Positions 7,754-16,924 of a DNA stretch of 40,584 nucleotides are shown here, in pieces (the first letter of the stretch is position 1; every line of letters starts with the position of its first letter). The DNA is from Bathymodiolus heckerae thiotrophic gill symbiont. Its GTDB lineage: Bacteria; Pseudomonadota; Gammaproteobacteria; PS1; Pseudothioglobaceae. The stretch covers positions 1 through 40,584 of the forward strand of contig NZ_FXLV01000005.1 of assembly GCF_900180345.1 (NCBI RefSeq). The letters are read 5' to 3'. A program made the translations under genes and the position numbers. The notes beneath the pieces are model-generated. The model worked only from the letters and a program-made list of their open reading frames with translations, was not told where the DNA came from and did not search any database.

Positions 7754-7914
7754 GAGACCTTTGCATAAATAGGGATGATTAGCAAAATTCAATTTTTGCC
7801 AGATTGGTGATTTTATTAAACCTTGTCCTAGCAGGGCTAAGGCTGGGTTTAAAAAATCGCCAAGCGGGTGAAAAGTGGATTTTTGATGATTATTCATATT
7901 TATGCAAAGGTCTC
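7754..7914 (-). mobile_element. MITE-like element, copy B (161 bp)
   Basis: The exact reverse complement of copy A at 4761-4921 over its full length, including the 18-bp terminal inverted repeats. TAATA occurs on both sides (7749-7753 and 7915-7919), consistent with its own 5-bp target duplication, different from the GTATT at copy A. It lies about 140 bp upstream of the endonuclease start. The flanking 7613-7753 holds only the leader of that gene. Confidence 0.9.
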
Positions 7915-7919
7915 TAATA

Positions 7920-8120
7920 TTAGCAAAAAATTATAACAGAAGGTAAGTCAATTGTTTGATAAATGTGTGACATAATCTTTGTTTTTATGCTGTGAGAATA
8001 AGGGTGCATAAACTTATGGGTGTATTTTTAGGTGGGGGTGTTTTAGTAGTAAGGGATGAATGTTTGAACTTACTGTATGTGTTACTAGCTTTGTTTTGTA
8101 TAGGCTTTATAAGGGGTGGC
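7920..8120. other. Gene-free stretch, nothing recognised
   Basis: About 200 bp of T-rich sequence between MITE copy B and the 3' end of the membrane methyltransferase gene. There is no open frame of note, no strong hairpin, and no match to the repeats described elsewhere in the window. Confidence 0.5.
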
Positions 8121-8546
8121 TTATAAAAAAGGGATAAAACGACCTGTTTTCTTTTTGTAAGTTGGGTAATCAGAAAAGCGTTGAGTAAGGAGTTTTTCTT
8201 CTAAATTAGATTTTAGGATTAAAATGATTGTTAATGCTAATAGAGCGAGTTGTGAAAATAGGTGGTTGTTGCTTAGGGCGAGTGCTAGGCATAGGGTTAA
8301 TACGCTGGTGTACATGGGGTGGCGTATCCAGTGGTAGATGCCGTTTGTAATTAATTTATGTTGGCTTTTTAAGGCTGGCTGTATATTGAAATTGTCTAAT
8401 TTCATTGCTATTATAGCACTGAGTCCAATGATAAACCCGATGCCGATGAGGGCATAATTGAGTGCATTGAGGTGTGTGTTAAAAATAAGATAAAAAATAC
8501 AACCGAATTGAACAATGACATAAAACATAATTTGGTATTGGTGCAT
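8121..8546 (-). CDS. Small membrane methyltransferase, ICMT/phospholipid methyltransferase-like
   Basis: A 141-residue protein with four to five hydrophobic segments (about 6-22, 30-47, 80-92 and 99-113). The C-terminal half has the pattern of the isoprenylcysteine carboxyl methyltransferase/PEMT superfamily: GIYHWIRHPMYTS (RHPMY at 75-79), then NLEEKLL (115-120) and YPTYKKKTGRFIP. These motifs bind AdoMet at the membrane face. The methyl acceptor in bacterial members is usually unknown. It diverges from ubiM. Either Met1 or Met7 could be the start; neither has a clear ribosome site. Confidence 0.75.
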   Translation of the reverse strand: MHQYQIMFYVIVQFGCIFYLIFNTHLNALNYALIGIGFIIGLSAIIAMKLDNFNIQPALKSQHKLITNGIYHWIRHPMYTSVLTLCLALALSNNHLFSQLALLALTIILILKSNLEEKLLTQRFSDYPTYKKKTGRFIPFL

Positions 8547-8593
8547 TGGTAGTTATAATACGCAATATTATACTATTATTTTATAAACTAAAA

Positions 8594-9808
8594 ATGCAAA
8601 CTAATTATGACATTGTTATTATTGGCGGTGGGCCAGCAGGATTAAGCTTTGCTTGTTCGATGATGGGGGCTGATGTGCGGGTTTTGGTGGTGGAAAAATC
8701 CAGTTTGGAGGCGATTTCCAAGCCAACTTATGACGGTAGGGAGATTGCATTAACGCATTTGTCTCTTCGTATTTTAAAAAAGTTGGGTGTTTGGAATTTG
8801 ATAGATCAGAATGAGGTATCTTTACTTAAAGAGGCTAAGGTTTTTGATGGTGATTCGGCATCGTTGTTGAATTTTAAATCTGAGGGTTCTGGTGTGGAGG
8901 CATTGGGCTATTTGGTGCCAAATTATCAGTTGCGACAAGCGTTATATCAGCGTGTGGCACAAGCGGATAATATTACAGTGGTTTGTGATACTTCAGTGGA
9001 GAGTGTGGATGATGGTGAGTTGCATTCAACTGTTGTTTTTGCTGATGCGACAACGGTTAAGGCTAAATTGGTGATTGCTGCAGACAGTCGTTTTTCTAAT
9101 ATTCGCCGTAAGGTCGGCATCCCCTCTGTGATGAAGGATTTTTCTAAGGTAATGATTGTGACTAAGATGAAACATGAGAAAAGTCATCAAAATATTGCTT
9201 TAGAGTGTTTTGATTATGGGCAAACTTTGGCGTTATTGCCTATGATAGGAAATGAGTCTTCTGTGGTGTTGACTGTGGCGACAAACAAGTCTCAAGCAGT
9301 GATAGAGATGAGTGAGGAGGCATTTAACGCTAAAATGACAAAAGATTTTAGGGGGGAATTGGGGCAGTTGACGCAGGTCGGTGAGCGTCATTTTTATCCA
9401 TTGGTGGGTGTGCATGCACAAACTTTTATTGCCAATCGTTTTGCGTTGATTGGTGATGCGGCTGTGGGTATGCATCCGGTAACGGCACATGGTTTTAATT
9501 TGGGACTGAGAGGGCAGGATATTTTAGCAACATTGGTGCAAGAGGCGTTGACACGGGGGCAGGATATTGGCTCACAGTCTTTGCTGAGTTTGTTTGAGAG
9601 GAAGCACATTCATCTTACTAAAATTATGTTTTTTGGCACCAATGGGATTGTGGCGTTATTTACTAATGATGCGCCGATGATTAAGCAAATCAGGCGATTT
9701 GTGCTAAATCTTGCTGAGCGTTTTCCGCCGATTAAGTATTTAATTACCCGCCACTTGACCGAGTCTAGTAAGGGCTTTCCCACCTTAAAAAAAGTGTTAG
9801 GTAAGTAA
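8594..9808 (+). CDS. ubiM: FAD-dependent ubiquinone-ring hydroxylase, UbiM type
   Basis: About 404 residues. The N-terminal dinucleotide fold is YDIVIIGGGPAGLSFA (GGGPAG 11-16), and the second FAD motif is FALIGDAAVGMHPVTAHGFNLGLRG, as in the UbiH/UbiF/COQ6 monooxygenases. The C-terminal region (KHIHLTKIMFFGTN, LFTND, LAERFPPIKYLITRHL) resembles the UbiM subgroup, which hydroxylates ring positions in ubiquinone synthesis with O2 as oxidant. The open frame extends 16 codons upstream, but I start at the ATG at 8594 because the FAD fold follows at once. Confidence is high for the family and moderate for the subgroup. glnD follows 4 bp downstream. Confidence 0.85.
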   Translation: MQTNYDIVIIGGGPAGLSFACSMMGADVRVLVVEKSSLEAISKPTYDGREIALTHLSLRILKKLGVWNLIDQNEVSLLKEAKVFDGDSASLLNFKSEGSGVEALGYLVPNYQLRQALYQRVAQADNITVVCDTSVESVDDGELHSTVVFADATTVKAKLVIAADSRFSNIRRKVGIPSVMKDFSKVMIVTKMKHEKSHQNIALECFDYGQTLALLPMIGNESSVVLTVATNKSQAVIEMSEEAFNAKMTKDFRGELGQLTQVGERHFYPLVGVHAQTFIANRFALIGDAAVGMHPVTAHGFNLGLRGQDILATLVQEALTRGQDIGSQSLLSLFERKHIHLTKIMFFGTNGIVALFTNDAPMIKQIRRFVLNLAERFPPIKYLITRHLTESSKGFPTLKKVLGK

Positions 9809-9812
9809 CTTT

Positions 9813-12326
9813 ATGCAGTTAGAAGCCTTTAAAAGCAGATACCAGGCATTACAAACCTCGCTTGAGCAAGACTTCTTAAAAAATCCTGACTCAGTCGGTG
9901 TTTTGGTGCAAAAACGCAGCGATGAGATAGATGTTTTATTGGTCGATATTTGGCAAGGACTTAAGATTGACAGTCATTTGTGTTTGGCAGCGGTAGGTGG
10001 TTATGGTCGGGGTGAATTGCACCTGCATTCTGACATTGATTTGTTGATTTTAATCCCTGATAGTGGTCACGATGTGTATCAACAAAGTCTATCTAAGTTT
10101 TTAACTTTTTTGTGGGATGTGGGTTTGGAAGTAGGGCATGCCACGCGTGATATGGCGGATTGTGTTGCCAATATTGATGATTTGAGTGTGGTTACAAATT
10201 TATTAGAATCTCGTATTCTTGTAGGCAAGGAATCCTTATTTTTAAAAATGAAAGCCATGATTGAGGCGAGCGATTGGTCTTCGCAGTCGTTCTTTGTTGG
10301 CAAGCAAAAAGAGCAACATAACCGCCATCTTAATTATTCCAATACTGCCTATAATTTAGAGCCAAACCTCAAGGAAAGCCCTGGCGGGTTGCGTGATATT
10401 CAAACAGTGGCATGGGTGGCAAAATGGTATTTTGATGTTAATCTTTTTTCTGACTTAGTGGACAAGGATTTCTTAACGCAGGGTGAATATGATTTGTTGA
10501 TGCAATCGCAGTTGTTTTTATGGAAGGTGCGTTTTGCCTTACACATTGTTGCCAAACGGCGAGAAGACAGAGTGGCTTTTCAATATCAGCGAGAAATAGC
10601 AAGTGTGCTGGGGTATCAAGATGGCGAGAGTATTGCAGTTGAGCAGTTGATGCGTGATTATTATCAAGCGGCGACTAAGGTGGCGCGTTTGAATGATATT
10701 TTATTGCAATTATTTGAACAAAGCGTGTTGCATACGCAGAATTTAAATGCGCATTTTGTTATTAATCACGGCTATATTTATATGATGAATAATGCTGTTT
10801 TTGTCAAGCATCCATCAGCTTTTATTGAAATTTTCTTGTTGGTTGCTAAGCACAATTATGTGCGTGGTATTAGCGCAGATACACTCAGGCAGATGCAAAA
10901 AGACATTGAGTTAATTGATAAAAATTATTATAAAAAACGACAAAATAATCGTTTGTTTATTGAGCTATTACAACAAAAACACGGCATCAATAAGGCTTTA
11001 AAACTAATGAATCGTTATGGTGTGTTAGAGCGCTATATTCCTGCCTTTGGCAGGATAACAGGGCTGATGCAATATGATTTATTTCATGCTTATACGGTGG
11101 ATCAGCATACTTTATTTGTGATTCGTAATCTGAGGCGTTTCTTTGTTGATGATTTTGCCAAAGAGTTCGAGCTTTGCAGTGAGCTGGCACAAAATATTGC
11201 TAAACCTGAGTTGTTGTTATTGGCAGGGCTGTTTCATGATATTGCCAAAGGGCGGGGCGGTGATCATGCAGTTTTAGGGGCGCAAGATGTGCGTGATTTT
11301 TTAACACATCATCGCTTTAAAACCAGCGATATTGCTTTGGTGTCAGGCTTGGTGGAGCAGCATTTGTTAATGTCACAAATAGCACAAAAACAAGACCTTG
11401 AGGATTTTGATGTTATTCATCAGTTTGCCAAAACGGTAAAATCTGTGCAATTTTTGCAGTTTTTATATTTATTAACGGTTGCCGATATTCGTGCCACAAA
11501 AGAGGGATTATGGAATGGTTGGAAAGATTCGCTTTTGAAGAAATTATTTTACAAAACCAAAGAGCAGTTGCAAACACAGGTTAAACCGCCCAGTATTAAT
11601 AAGCGGGCTCAGACAGTTAAACAAGCGTTGGCAGTCAAACTTCAACAGCAGGGCTACGGTATTGAGCAAGTGGAAAAAATACTTGGCACTTTGCCAAAAG
11701 ATTATTTTTTACGCTATCAGCTTGAGGATATTTTGTGGCATTTACAGTTGTTTAGAAAAACAGGTGATAAAGCCATCAGAGTAGCACAACGCCTGTCTGA
11801 ACACAGTGTAGTAGATATTTTTGTGTATGGTGATGATTCCAAGGGCCTGTTTTTTAAATTGGTAAGTATTATTGAAAAATTAGGTCTGGATATTGTCGAT
11901 GCAAAAATCTTAACCAGTAAGAGCAATAAGGCTTACAACACTATTAGCGTGTTACAAGATGAAATAATGGAACAGAATGACATTAGTCAAATCATAGAAG
12001 ACAAATTGGCACAAGCAAGCGTTGATGTGGGGGCAATGAGTGACAAATACGCACATCGACATTTTGACCATAAAATGCGCATTGTGTTTTCACATAATGA
12101 TAAGTGGAATCTCACTCAAGTTGAGGTAAGTGTGATTGACAAACAAGGCTTGTTGTCTAATATCGCTCATATTTTCTATCAGTTAGATATTCGTTTGGTT
12201 AATGCGAGAATATCCACTATGGGCGAGCGAGTAGAGGATATTTTCTTTATCAGTAATGCCAAGCAACAGCCATTAGATAAGCAGCAGCAGCAGCGACTAA
12301 AGCAGTATTTGCAAGAAAAATTATAA
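9813..12326 (+). CDS. glnD: [Protein-PII] uridylyltransferase / uridylyl-removing enzyme
   Basis: An 837-residue nitrogen sensor; the E. coli protein is somewhat longer (890). The nucleotidyltransferase motif is GGYGRGE (62-68) with HSDIDLL (72-78), the HD hydrolase motif LFHDIAKGRGGDHA is at about 470, and two ACT-like domains lie at about 690-760 and 770-835. It uridylylates PII when glutamine is low and removes UMP when glutamine is high, so controlling glutamine synthetase and nitrogen genes. No PII gene or glutamine synthetase gene lies in the window. The gene begins 4 bp after ubiM. Confidence 0.96.
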   Translation: MQLEAFKSRYQALQTSLEQDFLKNPDSVGVLVQKRSDEIDVLLVDIWQGLKIDSHLCLAAVGGYGRGELHLHSDIDLLILIPDSGHDVYQQSLSKFLTFLWDVGLEVGHATRDMADCVANIDDLSVVTNLLESRILVGKESLFLKMKAMIEASDWSSQSFFVGKQKEQHNRHLNYSNTAYNLEPNLKESPGGLRDIQTVAWVAKWYFDVNLFSDLVDKDFLTQGEYDLLMQSQLFLWKVRFALHIVAKRREDRVAFQYQREIASVLGYQDGESIAVEQLMRDYYQAATKVARLNDILLQLFEQSVLHTQNLNAHFVINHGYIYMMNNAVFVKHPSAFIEIFLLVAKHNYVRGISADTLRQMQKDIELIDKNYYKKRQNNRLFIELLQQKHGINKALKLMNRYGVLERYIPAFGRITGLMQYDLFHAYTVDQHTLFVIRNLRRFFVDDFAKEFELCSELAQNIAKPELLLLAGLFHDIAKGRGGDHAVLGAQDVRDFLTHHRFKTSDIALVSGLVEQHLLMSQIAQKQDLEDFDVIHQFAKTVKSVQFLQFLYLLTVADIRATKEGLWNGWKDSLLKKLFYKTKEQLQTQVKPPSINKRAQTVKQALAVKLQQQGYGIEQVEKILGTLPKDYFLRYQLEDILWHLQLFRKTGDKAIRVAQRLSEHSVVDIFVYGDDSKGLFFKLVSIIEKLGLDIVDAKILTSKSNKAYNTISVLQDEIMEQNDISQIIEDKLAQASVDVGAMSDKYAHRHFDHKMRIVFSHNDKWNLTQVEVSVIDKQGLLSNIAHIFYQLDIRLVNARISTMGERVEDIFFISNAKQQPLDKQQQQRLKQYLQEKL

Positions 12327-12333
12327 AATAATG

Positions 12334-12361
12334 TTACCAAGCTTATAATAGACGCTATAAT
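12334..12361 (+). promoter_or_regulatory. Candidate promoter of trxA
   Basis: TTACCA at 12334-12339, a 16-bp spacer and TATAAT at 12356-12361 lie 64 bp upstream of the trxA ATG. A second perfect TATAAT sits at 12344-12349. The region is the 98-bp gap after glnD. Confidence 0.45.
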
Positions 12362-12424
12362 TTACCTAAATCGCTTTTTCTAGTGATACTATTTCCCCTT
12401 AAACAATAAAACACATAACAATAT

Positions 12425-12751
12425 ATGAATGATAAAATTAAAGTAGTAACGGACGATTCTTTTGAGTTAGATGTTGTTAATTCATCGCAGGCAGTTTTGG
12501 TAGATTTTTGGGCACCATGGTGTGGGCCTTGTAAAGCATTGGCACCAATACTTGATGAAATTGCCGATGAGTATGATGGCAAGGTGATTGTTGCTAAAAT
12601 TAATATTGATGAAAACGACCAAACTCCACCAAAATATGGCATTCGTGGTATACCAACAGTGCTGTTGTTTAAGGATGGTGTGGTTGAGGCAACTAAAATG
12701 GGCGCTTTGTCTAAGGCAGAATTAAGCACTTTTATAGATGCAAATATTTAA
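12425..12751 (+). CDS. trxA: Thioredoxin 1
   Basis: A 108-residue thioredoxin, exactly the family length. The redox motif is WCGPC (C33 and C36) in [16 protein letters not shown], followed by a cis-proline loop [12 protein letters not shown]. It reduces disulfides in ribonucleotide reductase, PAPS reductase and other cytoplasmic proteins. It lies upstream of rho, as in many gammaproteobacteria, with a 121-bp gap that probably carries a separate rho promoter or leader. Confidence 0.97.
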   Translation: MNDKIKVVTDDSFELDVVNSSQAVLVDFWAPWCGPCKALAPILDEIADEYDGKVIVAKINIDENDQTPPKYGIRGIPTVLLFKDGVVEATKMGALSKAELSTFIDANI

Positions 12752-12872
12752 GAGACATCACTTAAACTTACAAACTAACTTATTTTTATTTTAAACCCTT
12801 AATTGCTGCCAAGTAGCACCTATGTCGCTCAATTCTGACTGACGATTCTTTTTTACATCTATTGGAAATTAC

Positions 12873-14135
12873 ATGAAACTATCCGAACTAAAACGCTCCA
12901 CAGCTGCCGAATTATTAGAGCTAGCACAATCTTTGGGCATTGAAAATATCTCTCGTGCTAAGAAACAAGCGCTTATTTTTGCCATCTTAAAACACAAATC
13001 TGCTAATGACGAGGAGGTGTTAGGCGATGGCGTGTTGGATATATTACAAGAGGGCTATGGTTTTTTAAGGTCGGCAGATGACTCTTATGTTTCTGGTCCA
13101 GATGATATTTATGCTTCCCCTAATCAAATTCGTCGTTTTAATTTATCAACAGGTGATGTGGTTACTGGCAAGATTCGTGCACCTAAAAAAGGTGAAAAAT
13201 ACTTTGCCCTAGTAAAAGTCTCTGAGGTTAATGGCGAAGATCCAGACAATGTTAGAAATAGAATTCCTTTTGCCTCACTCACGCCGCTACACCCAGATGA
13301 ACGCATCACTTTAGAGGTTGGCAATGGCGGCACCGAGGATATTACTGCCAGAATGATTGACCTTGTTGCGCCTTTTGGTAAAGGGCAAAGGGGTTTGTTG
13401 GTAGCACCGCCCAAGGCGGGAAAAACCATGATTATGCAAAATATTGCCACCTCAATTTCACGCAATCATCCAGAATGCGAGCTAATTGTTTTGCTGATTG
13501 ATGAGCGCCCTGAGGAAGTAACAGAAATGGCACGCACTGTGCGTGGTGAGGTGGTTGCCTCAACTTTTGATGAGCCAGCCAAACGCCATGTCCAAGTGGC
13601 AGAAATTGTCATTGAAAAAGCCAAACGCCGTGCTGAACAAGGCAAGGATGTGATTATTTTATTAGATTCAATTACGCGTTTAGCGCGTGCTTATAACACC
13701 ATTGCTCCTTCTTCAGGCAAGGTATTAACGGGCGGTGTTGATGCTAATGCTTTGCAACGACCTAAACGATTTTTTGGTGCGGCGAGAAACATTGAAAATG
13801 GCGGTAGCATTACTATTATTGCTACGGCATTAATTGATACAGGCTCAAAAATGGATGAAGTTATTTATCAGGAATTTAAAGGCACAGGCAACATGGAACT
13901 ACACTTGGAGCGCCGCTTGAGTGAAAAACGCATTTTCCCAGCCATTAATATTAACGCCTCTGGCACACGCCGTGAAGAACTGATTACCGATGAAAAAGAG
14001 TTGCAAAAAATGTGGATTTTGCGCAAGATTTTGCATCCGATGGATACGGTAGAAGCGGCAGAATTCTTAATTGACCGTTTAAAACTAAGCAAAACCAATG
14101 ATGAATTTTTCTCTTCAATGTCACAAAAGAAATAG
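12873..14135 (+). CDS. rho: Transcription termination factor Rho
   Basis: A 420-residue hexameric RNA helicase, the same size as in E. coli. It has the N-terminal Rho-N helices (1-45), the RNA-binding cold-shock fold with EGYGFLRS (about 59-66), Walker A APPKAGKT (about 178-185), [10 protein letters not shown], Walker [17 protein letters not shown], and the Q-loop/R-loop region with [20 protein letters not shown]. It terminates untranslated transcripts. The 121-bp leader is T-rich with no clear leader peptide. Confidence 0.98.
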   Translation: MKLSELKRSTAAELLELAQSLGIENISRAKKQALIFAILKHKSANDEEVLGDGVLDILQEGYGFLRSADDSYVSGPDDIYASPNQIRRFNLSTGDVVTGKIRAPKKGEKYFALVKVSEVNGEDPDNVRNRIPFASLTPLHPDERITLEVGNGGTEDITARMIDLVAPFGKGQRGLLVAPPKAGKTMIMQNIATSISRNHPECELIVLLIDERPEEVTEMARTVRGEVVASTFDEPAKRHVQVAEIVIEKAKRRAEQGKDVIILLDSITRLARAYNTIAPSSGKVLTGGVDANALQRPKRFFGAARNIENGGSITIIATALIDTGSKMDEVIYQEFKGTGNMELHLERRLSEKRIFPAININASGTRREELITDEKELQKMWILRKILHPMDTVEAAEFLIDRLKLSKTNDEFFSSMSQKK

Positions 14136-14169
14136 TAAGATCTTTATTTACTTCATCTATACTTAAGGG

Positions 14170-15321
14170 ATGAAAGTATCTATTTTTAAGAGAGCTTATG
14201 CTTTAATTGATAGTATTATTGCAAAATATCTGATGCGCAATGTGTGGGTATTGACAGGTGCTATTTTTCTAGTTATCAGTTTAGTGATATTTGGCAATCA
14301 AGTAGCGTCAATGATTAACGAAAGTCTTAAGTATGGCATTTCTGCGACTGATTTATTGCCATTAATCAGTTTTAATATGATTAGAGATATTCCTCTAATG
14401 CTGTCTTTGTCGTTGTTTTTAGCGATTATTTTGGCAATTAGTAAGTTTTACAAGAATTCAGAGGCGATTGTAATGAACTCACTTGGCGTGGGGGATAAGC
14501 ATTTTATGGTGTTTATACAGCCTGTGGTTTTGTCTATTTTTATCTTTGTTTTATTTTTAACCACCATTGCGGTGCCTTGGACTAAGCAGGAAAGGGATGT
14601 TATTCTGAATCGTAGCGATAATGCTTCAGAGTTTTCTTTTGTGAAGCAAAAAGAATTTCAAAAATTTAAAAACGGCAATATTGTTTTTTACACCTCCAAG
14701 GTGGAAGACAGTGGCAGTGATGCACAGCAAAAAATGGAATCCGTGTTTATTTATACACTGGTGAATGGAGAACCTATTATTACTTTAGCAAAACAAGCGA
14801 AAAAATATATAGACCCCGTGACTAATAGCGTTTATTTACGCTTGCAGAATGGCAAGCGTTATCATGGGTTTCTAACTGATGTTAATAAAAGAATTCTAGA
14901 TTTTGATTTGTATGATTTGCAAATTGTTGATGGTGAGGCAGTGCAGCCCAATATAAATTTCACTGGGGAAGAATCGCAAGGAATGCTTGATTTATTCCAT
15001 TCAAATAACCCTAAAGATATGGCAGAATTTCAATGGCGATTGTCACAGCCATTGAGTATCTTTATTTTATCATTTTTGGGGGTTTTGTTAGGAAAAGCAC
15101 CCTCTAGAGGTGGAAAAAACTTAGGCGTCTTGTTTGGTGTGATAATTTTTATTTTATACAATAATGTTTTACTCATTGCCAAGTCATCTTTGGAGCATGG
15201 AGAAACTTCTGCTCTAGTAGGTTTGTGGTGGGTGCATTTGCTGATGTTGATTTTTATTTTACTATTATATGCCTATCGACATCAAAAGCTATTGACCACG
15301 GCACGATTTTTTGTAAAATAA
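14170..15321 (+). CDS. lptF: LPS export permease subunit LptF (YjgP/YjgQ family)
   Basis: A 383-residue inner-membrane protein with three helices at about 28-115, a large periplasmic beta-jellyroll region (about 130-275), and three helices at about 290-375. The N-terminal SEAIVMNSLGVG coupling-helix segment and the AEFQWRLSQPLSIFILSFLGVLLG motif place it in the LptF/LptG family and closer to LptF. With LptB and LptG it lifts LPS from the inner membrane to LptC. The usual lptG neighbour is absent; queF follows at once. The N-terminus is about 18 residues longer than usual, and an ATG at 14233 is an alternative start. Confidence 0.85.
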   Translation: MKVSIFKRAYALIDSIIAKYLMRNVWVLTGAIFLVISLVIFGNQVASMINESLKYGISATDLLPLISFNMIRDIPLMLSLSLFLAIILAISKFYKNSEAIVMNSLGVGDKHFMVFIQPVVLSIFIFVLFLTTIAVPWTKQERDVILNRSDNASEFSFVKQKEFQKFKNGNIVFYTSKVEDSGSDAQQKMESVFIYTLVNGEPIITLAKQAKKYIDPVTNSVYLRLQNGKRYHGFLTDVNKRILDFDLYDLQIVDGEAVQPNINFTGEESQGMLDLFHSNNPKDMAEFQWRLSQPLSIFILSFLGVLLGKAPSRGGKNLGVLFGVIIFILYNNVLLIAKSSLEHGETSALVGLWWVHLLMLIFILLLYAYRHQKLLTTARFFVK

Positions 15322-15346
15322 CCCATTTCTTAAAGGAACTTATTAA

Positions 15347-15742
15347 ATGTTATCTCAAGCTAGTAAAACTTTAGAAGTTTTCGACAACCCAAATACGCAA
15401 CGCGATTATGTGATTCAAATTGAGTTGCCAGAATTTACCTGCCTATGTCCAAAGACGGGGCAGCCAGACTTTGCCATATTGCATCTAGAATACATTGCAG
15501 ATAAGACTTGCGTTGAGCTTAAGTCTTTAAAAATGTATATTTGGTCGTTTCGTAATGAAGGCTCGTTCCATGAGGCAGTGACCAATCAAATTTTGGAGGA
15601 TTTGGTGGCAGCCACTAATCCTAGGTTTATGCGCCTTAAGGCGATTTTTAATGTGCGTGGCGGGGTTTATACCACCATCATTGCTGAGCACCAACAAGCA
15701 GGCTGGCAGCCTAAACCTACCGTTGATTTACAACATCTTTAA
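15347..15742 (+). CDS. queF: NADPH-dependent 7-cyano-7-deazaguanine reductase, short form
   Basis: A 131-residue tunnel-fold enzyme that reduces preQ0 to preQ1 in queuosine synthesis. The short YkvM-like form is shown by [13 protein letters not shown], with catalytic C34 and D41, and by the QueF motif [28 protein letters not shown] precedes the start. It implies that queuosine-modified tRNAs are made; no other que gene is in the window. Confidence 0.95.
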   Translation: MLSQASKTLEVFDNPNTQRDYVIQIELPEFTCLCPKTGQPDFAILHLEYIADKTCVELKSLKMYIWSFRNEGSFHEAVTNQILEDLVAATNPRFMRLKAIFNVRGGVYTTIIAEHQQAGWQPKPTVDLQHL

Positions 15743-15755
15743 AAAAATCTCACAA

Positions 15756-16922
15756 ATGATAATGGGCACGAAAACAGCGCCTGTGCGTCAGTCTGTGCAA
15801 TTTAACAAGAAGCTTTTAGATAAAAACGCACTGCGGGTGGTCAATACCATTCATAAAGCAGGGTTTGAGGTTTATTTAGTGGGTGGCTGTGTGCGAGATT
15901 TGCTACTGGGTTTAAAGCCTAAGGATTTTGATGTGGCAACCAATGCCAAGCCTGAGCAAGTGCACAAACTATTTAAACGCTCGCGTTTGATTGGCCGGCG
16001 TTTTCGCCTAGTACATGTGATGTTCGGCGCACGAGAGTTTATTGAGGTTGCCACTTTTCGCTCTGGCAAAGTGCAAACCGCTAAAAACGGCGTTATTACG
16101 AATGATAATTGTTATGGCAAGCTGGAAGAGGATGTGGTGCGTCGGGATTTTAATATTAACGCCCTATATTACGACATCCATAAGCAAGAAGTGATTGATT
16201 TTGTTGGTGGTTTAAAAGACCTTGAGGCAAGGGAAATCCATATGATTGGCGATGCTAAGCAGCGTTTTGAACAGGACCCTGTGCGTATGATTCGTGCCGT
16301 GCGTTTTAGCAAAAAATTAGGCGCAAAATTAAGTCCAGAAATCAATGCCTGTATTTTAGAACAGGCGCCATTGCTTGGCAATATATCCCCAGCACGCCTA
16401 TATGAAGAGTGCGTAAAGCTGTTTCAAAATGAATATTCTTTTGAGGTGTATGAACAATTAGAAAAATATGGCTTGTTGGCGTATTTGTTTGAACAAACTC
16501 GTAACAATGATTTTGTTAAAAAAGCGTGTATAAATACTGCCAATCGTATTAAACGCAATCAGTCAGTAACGCCAGCCTTTTTGTTTGCTGTGTTTTTGTG
16601 GCAAGCACAAAACGAGCGTTTTGCCCTGATTAAAAAGCGACAGCGCTCTTTTCATTTGGCAATGATGCAAGCCTGTGATGAAGTGATTATGCGCCAAATT
16701 AAACAAGTGTCCATTCCCAGATACTTGAGTGCTAGAATGAGAGATATTTGGATGATGCAAGCTAAACTGGAAAAAATGCCTCCTAAAAAAATAGAATTTT
16801 TACTACAACATCCACGCTTTAGAATGAGCTATGATTTTTTAGTATTGCGTAGCAAGAGCGTTAATCCAGAACTTAAAGCCACGGCAGAGTTTTGGACTAC
16901 AGCACAACAACGAGACGCATAA
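15756..16922 (+). CDS. pcnB: Poly(A) polymerase I
   Basis: A 388-residue class II nucleotidyltransferase. The signature GGCVRDLLLGLKPKDFDV (43-60) includes the catalytic D57 and D59. It continues with RRFRLVHVMF, FIEVATFRSG, DVVRRDFNINALYYD and the RNA-binding DPVRMIRAVRFSKKL. The RRF start of the RRFRLVHVMF motif favours PcnB over a CCA-adding enzyme. The protein is shorter than E. coli PcnB (465), chiefly at the basic C-terminus. I start at ATG 15756, because the open frame upstream overlaps queF; ATG 15762 is equally possible. It adds poly(A) tails that promote RNA decay. Confidence 0.9.
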   Translation: MIMGTKTAPVRQSVQFNKKLLDKNALRVVNTIHKAGFEVYLVGGCVRDLLLGLKPKDFDVATNAKPEQVHKLFKRSRLIGRRFRLVHVMFGAREFIEVATFRSGKVQTAKNGVITNDNCYGKLEEDVVRRDFNINALYYDIHKQEVIDFVGGLKDLEAREIHMIGDAKQRFEQDPVRMIRAVRFSKKLGAKLSPEINACILEQAPLLGNISPARLYEECVKLFQNEYSFEVYEQLEKYGLLAYLFEQTRNNDFVKKACINTANRIKRNQSVTPAFLFAVFLWQAQNERFALIKKRQRSFHLAMMQACDEVIMRQIKQVSIPRYLSARMRDIWMMQAKLEKMPPKKIEFLLQHPRFRMSYDFLVLRSKSVNPELKATAEFWTTAQQRDA

Positions 16923-16924
16923 TT

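Noticed and set aside
4756-7919. A composite transposon made of the two MITEs and the cargo
   Set aside because: A composite would carry one matching duplication at its outer edges. Here the outer flanks differ (GTATT versus TAATA) while each single MITE has its own matching pair.
12808-12840. A rho leader peptide
   Set aside because: The only ATG in the gap gives a six-codon frame without a ribosome site, and nothing ties it to attenuation.
15651-15755. N-terminal extension of PcnB into queF
   Set aside because: It overlaps the queF coding region out of frame; the PcnB family start fits the ATG at 15756 or 15762.
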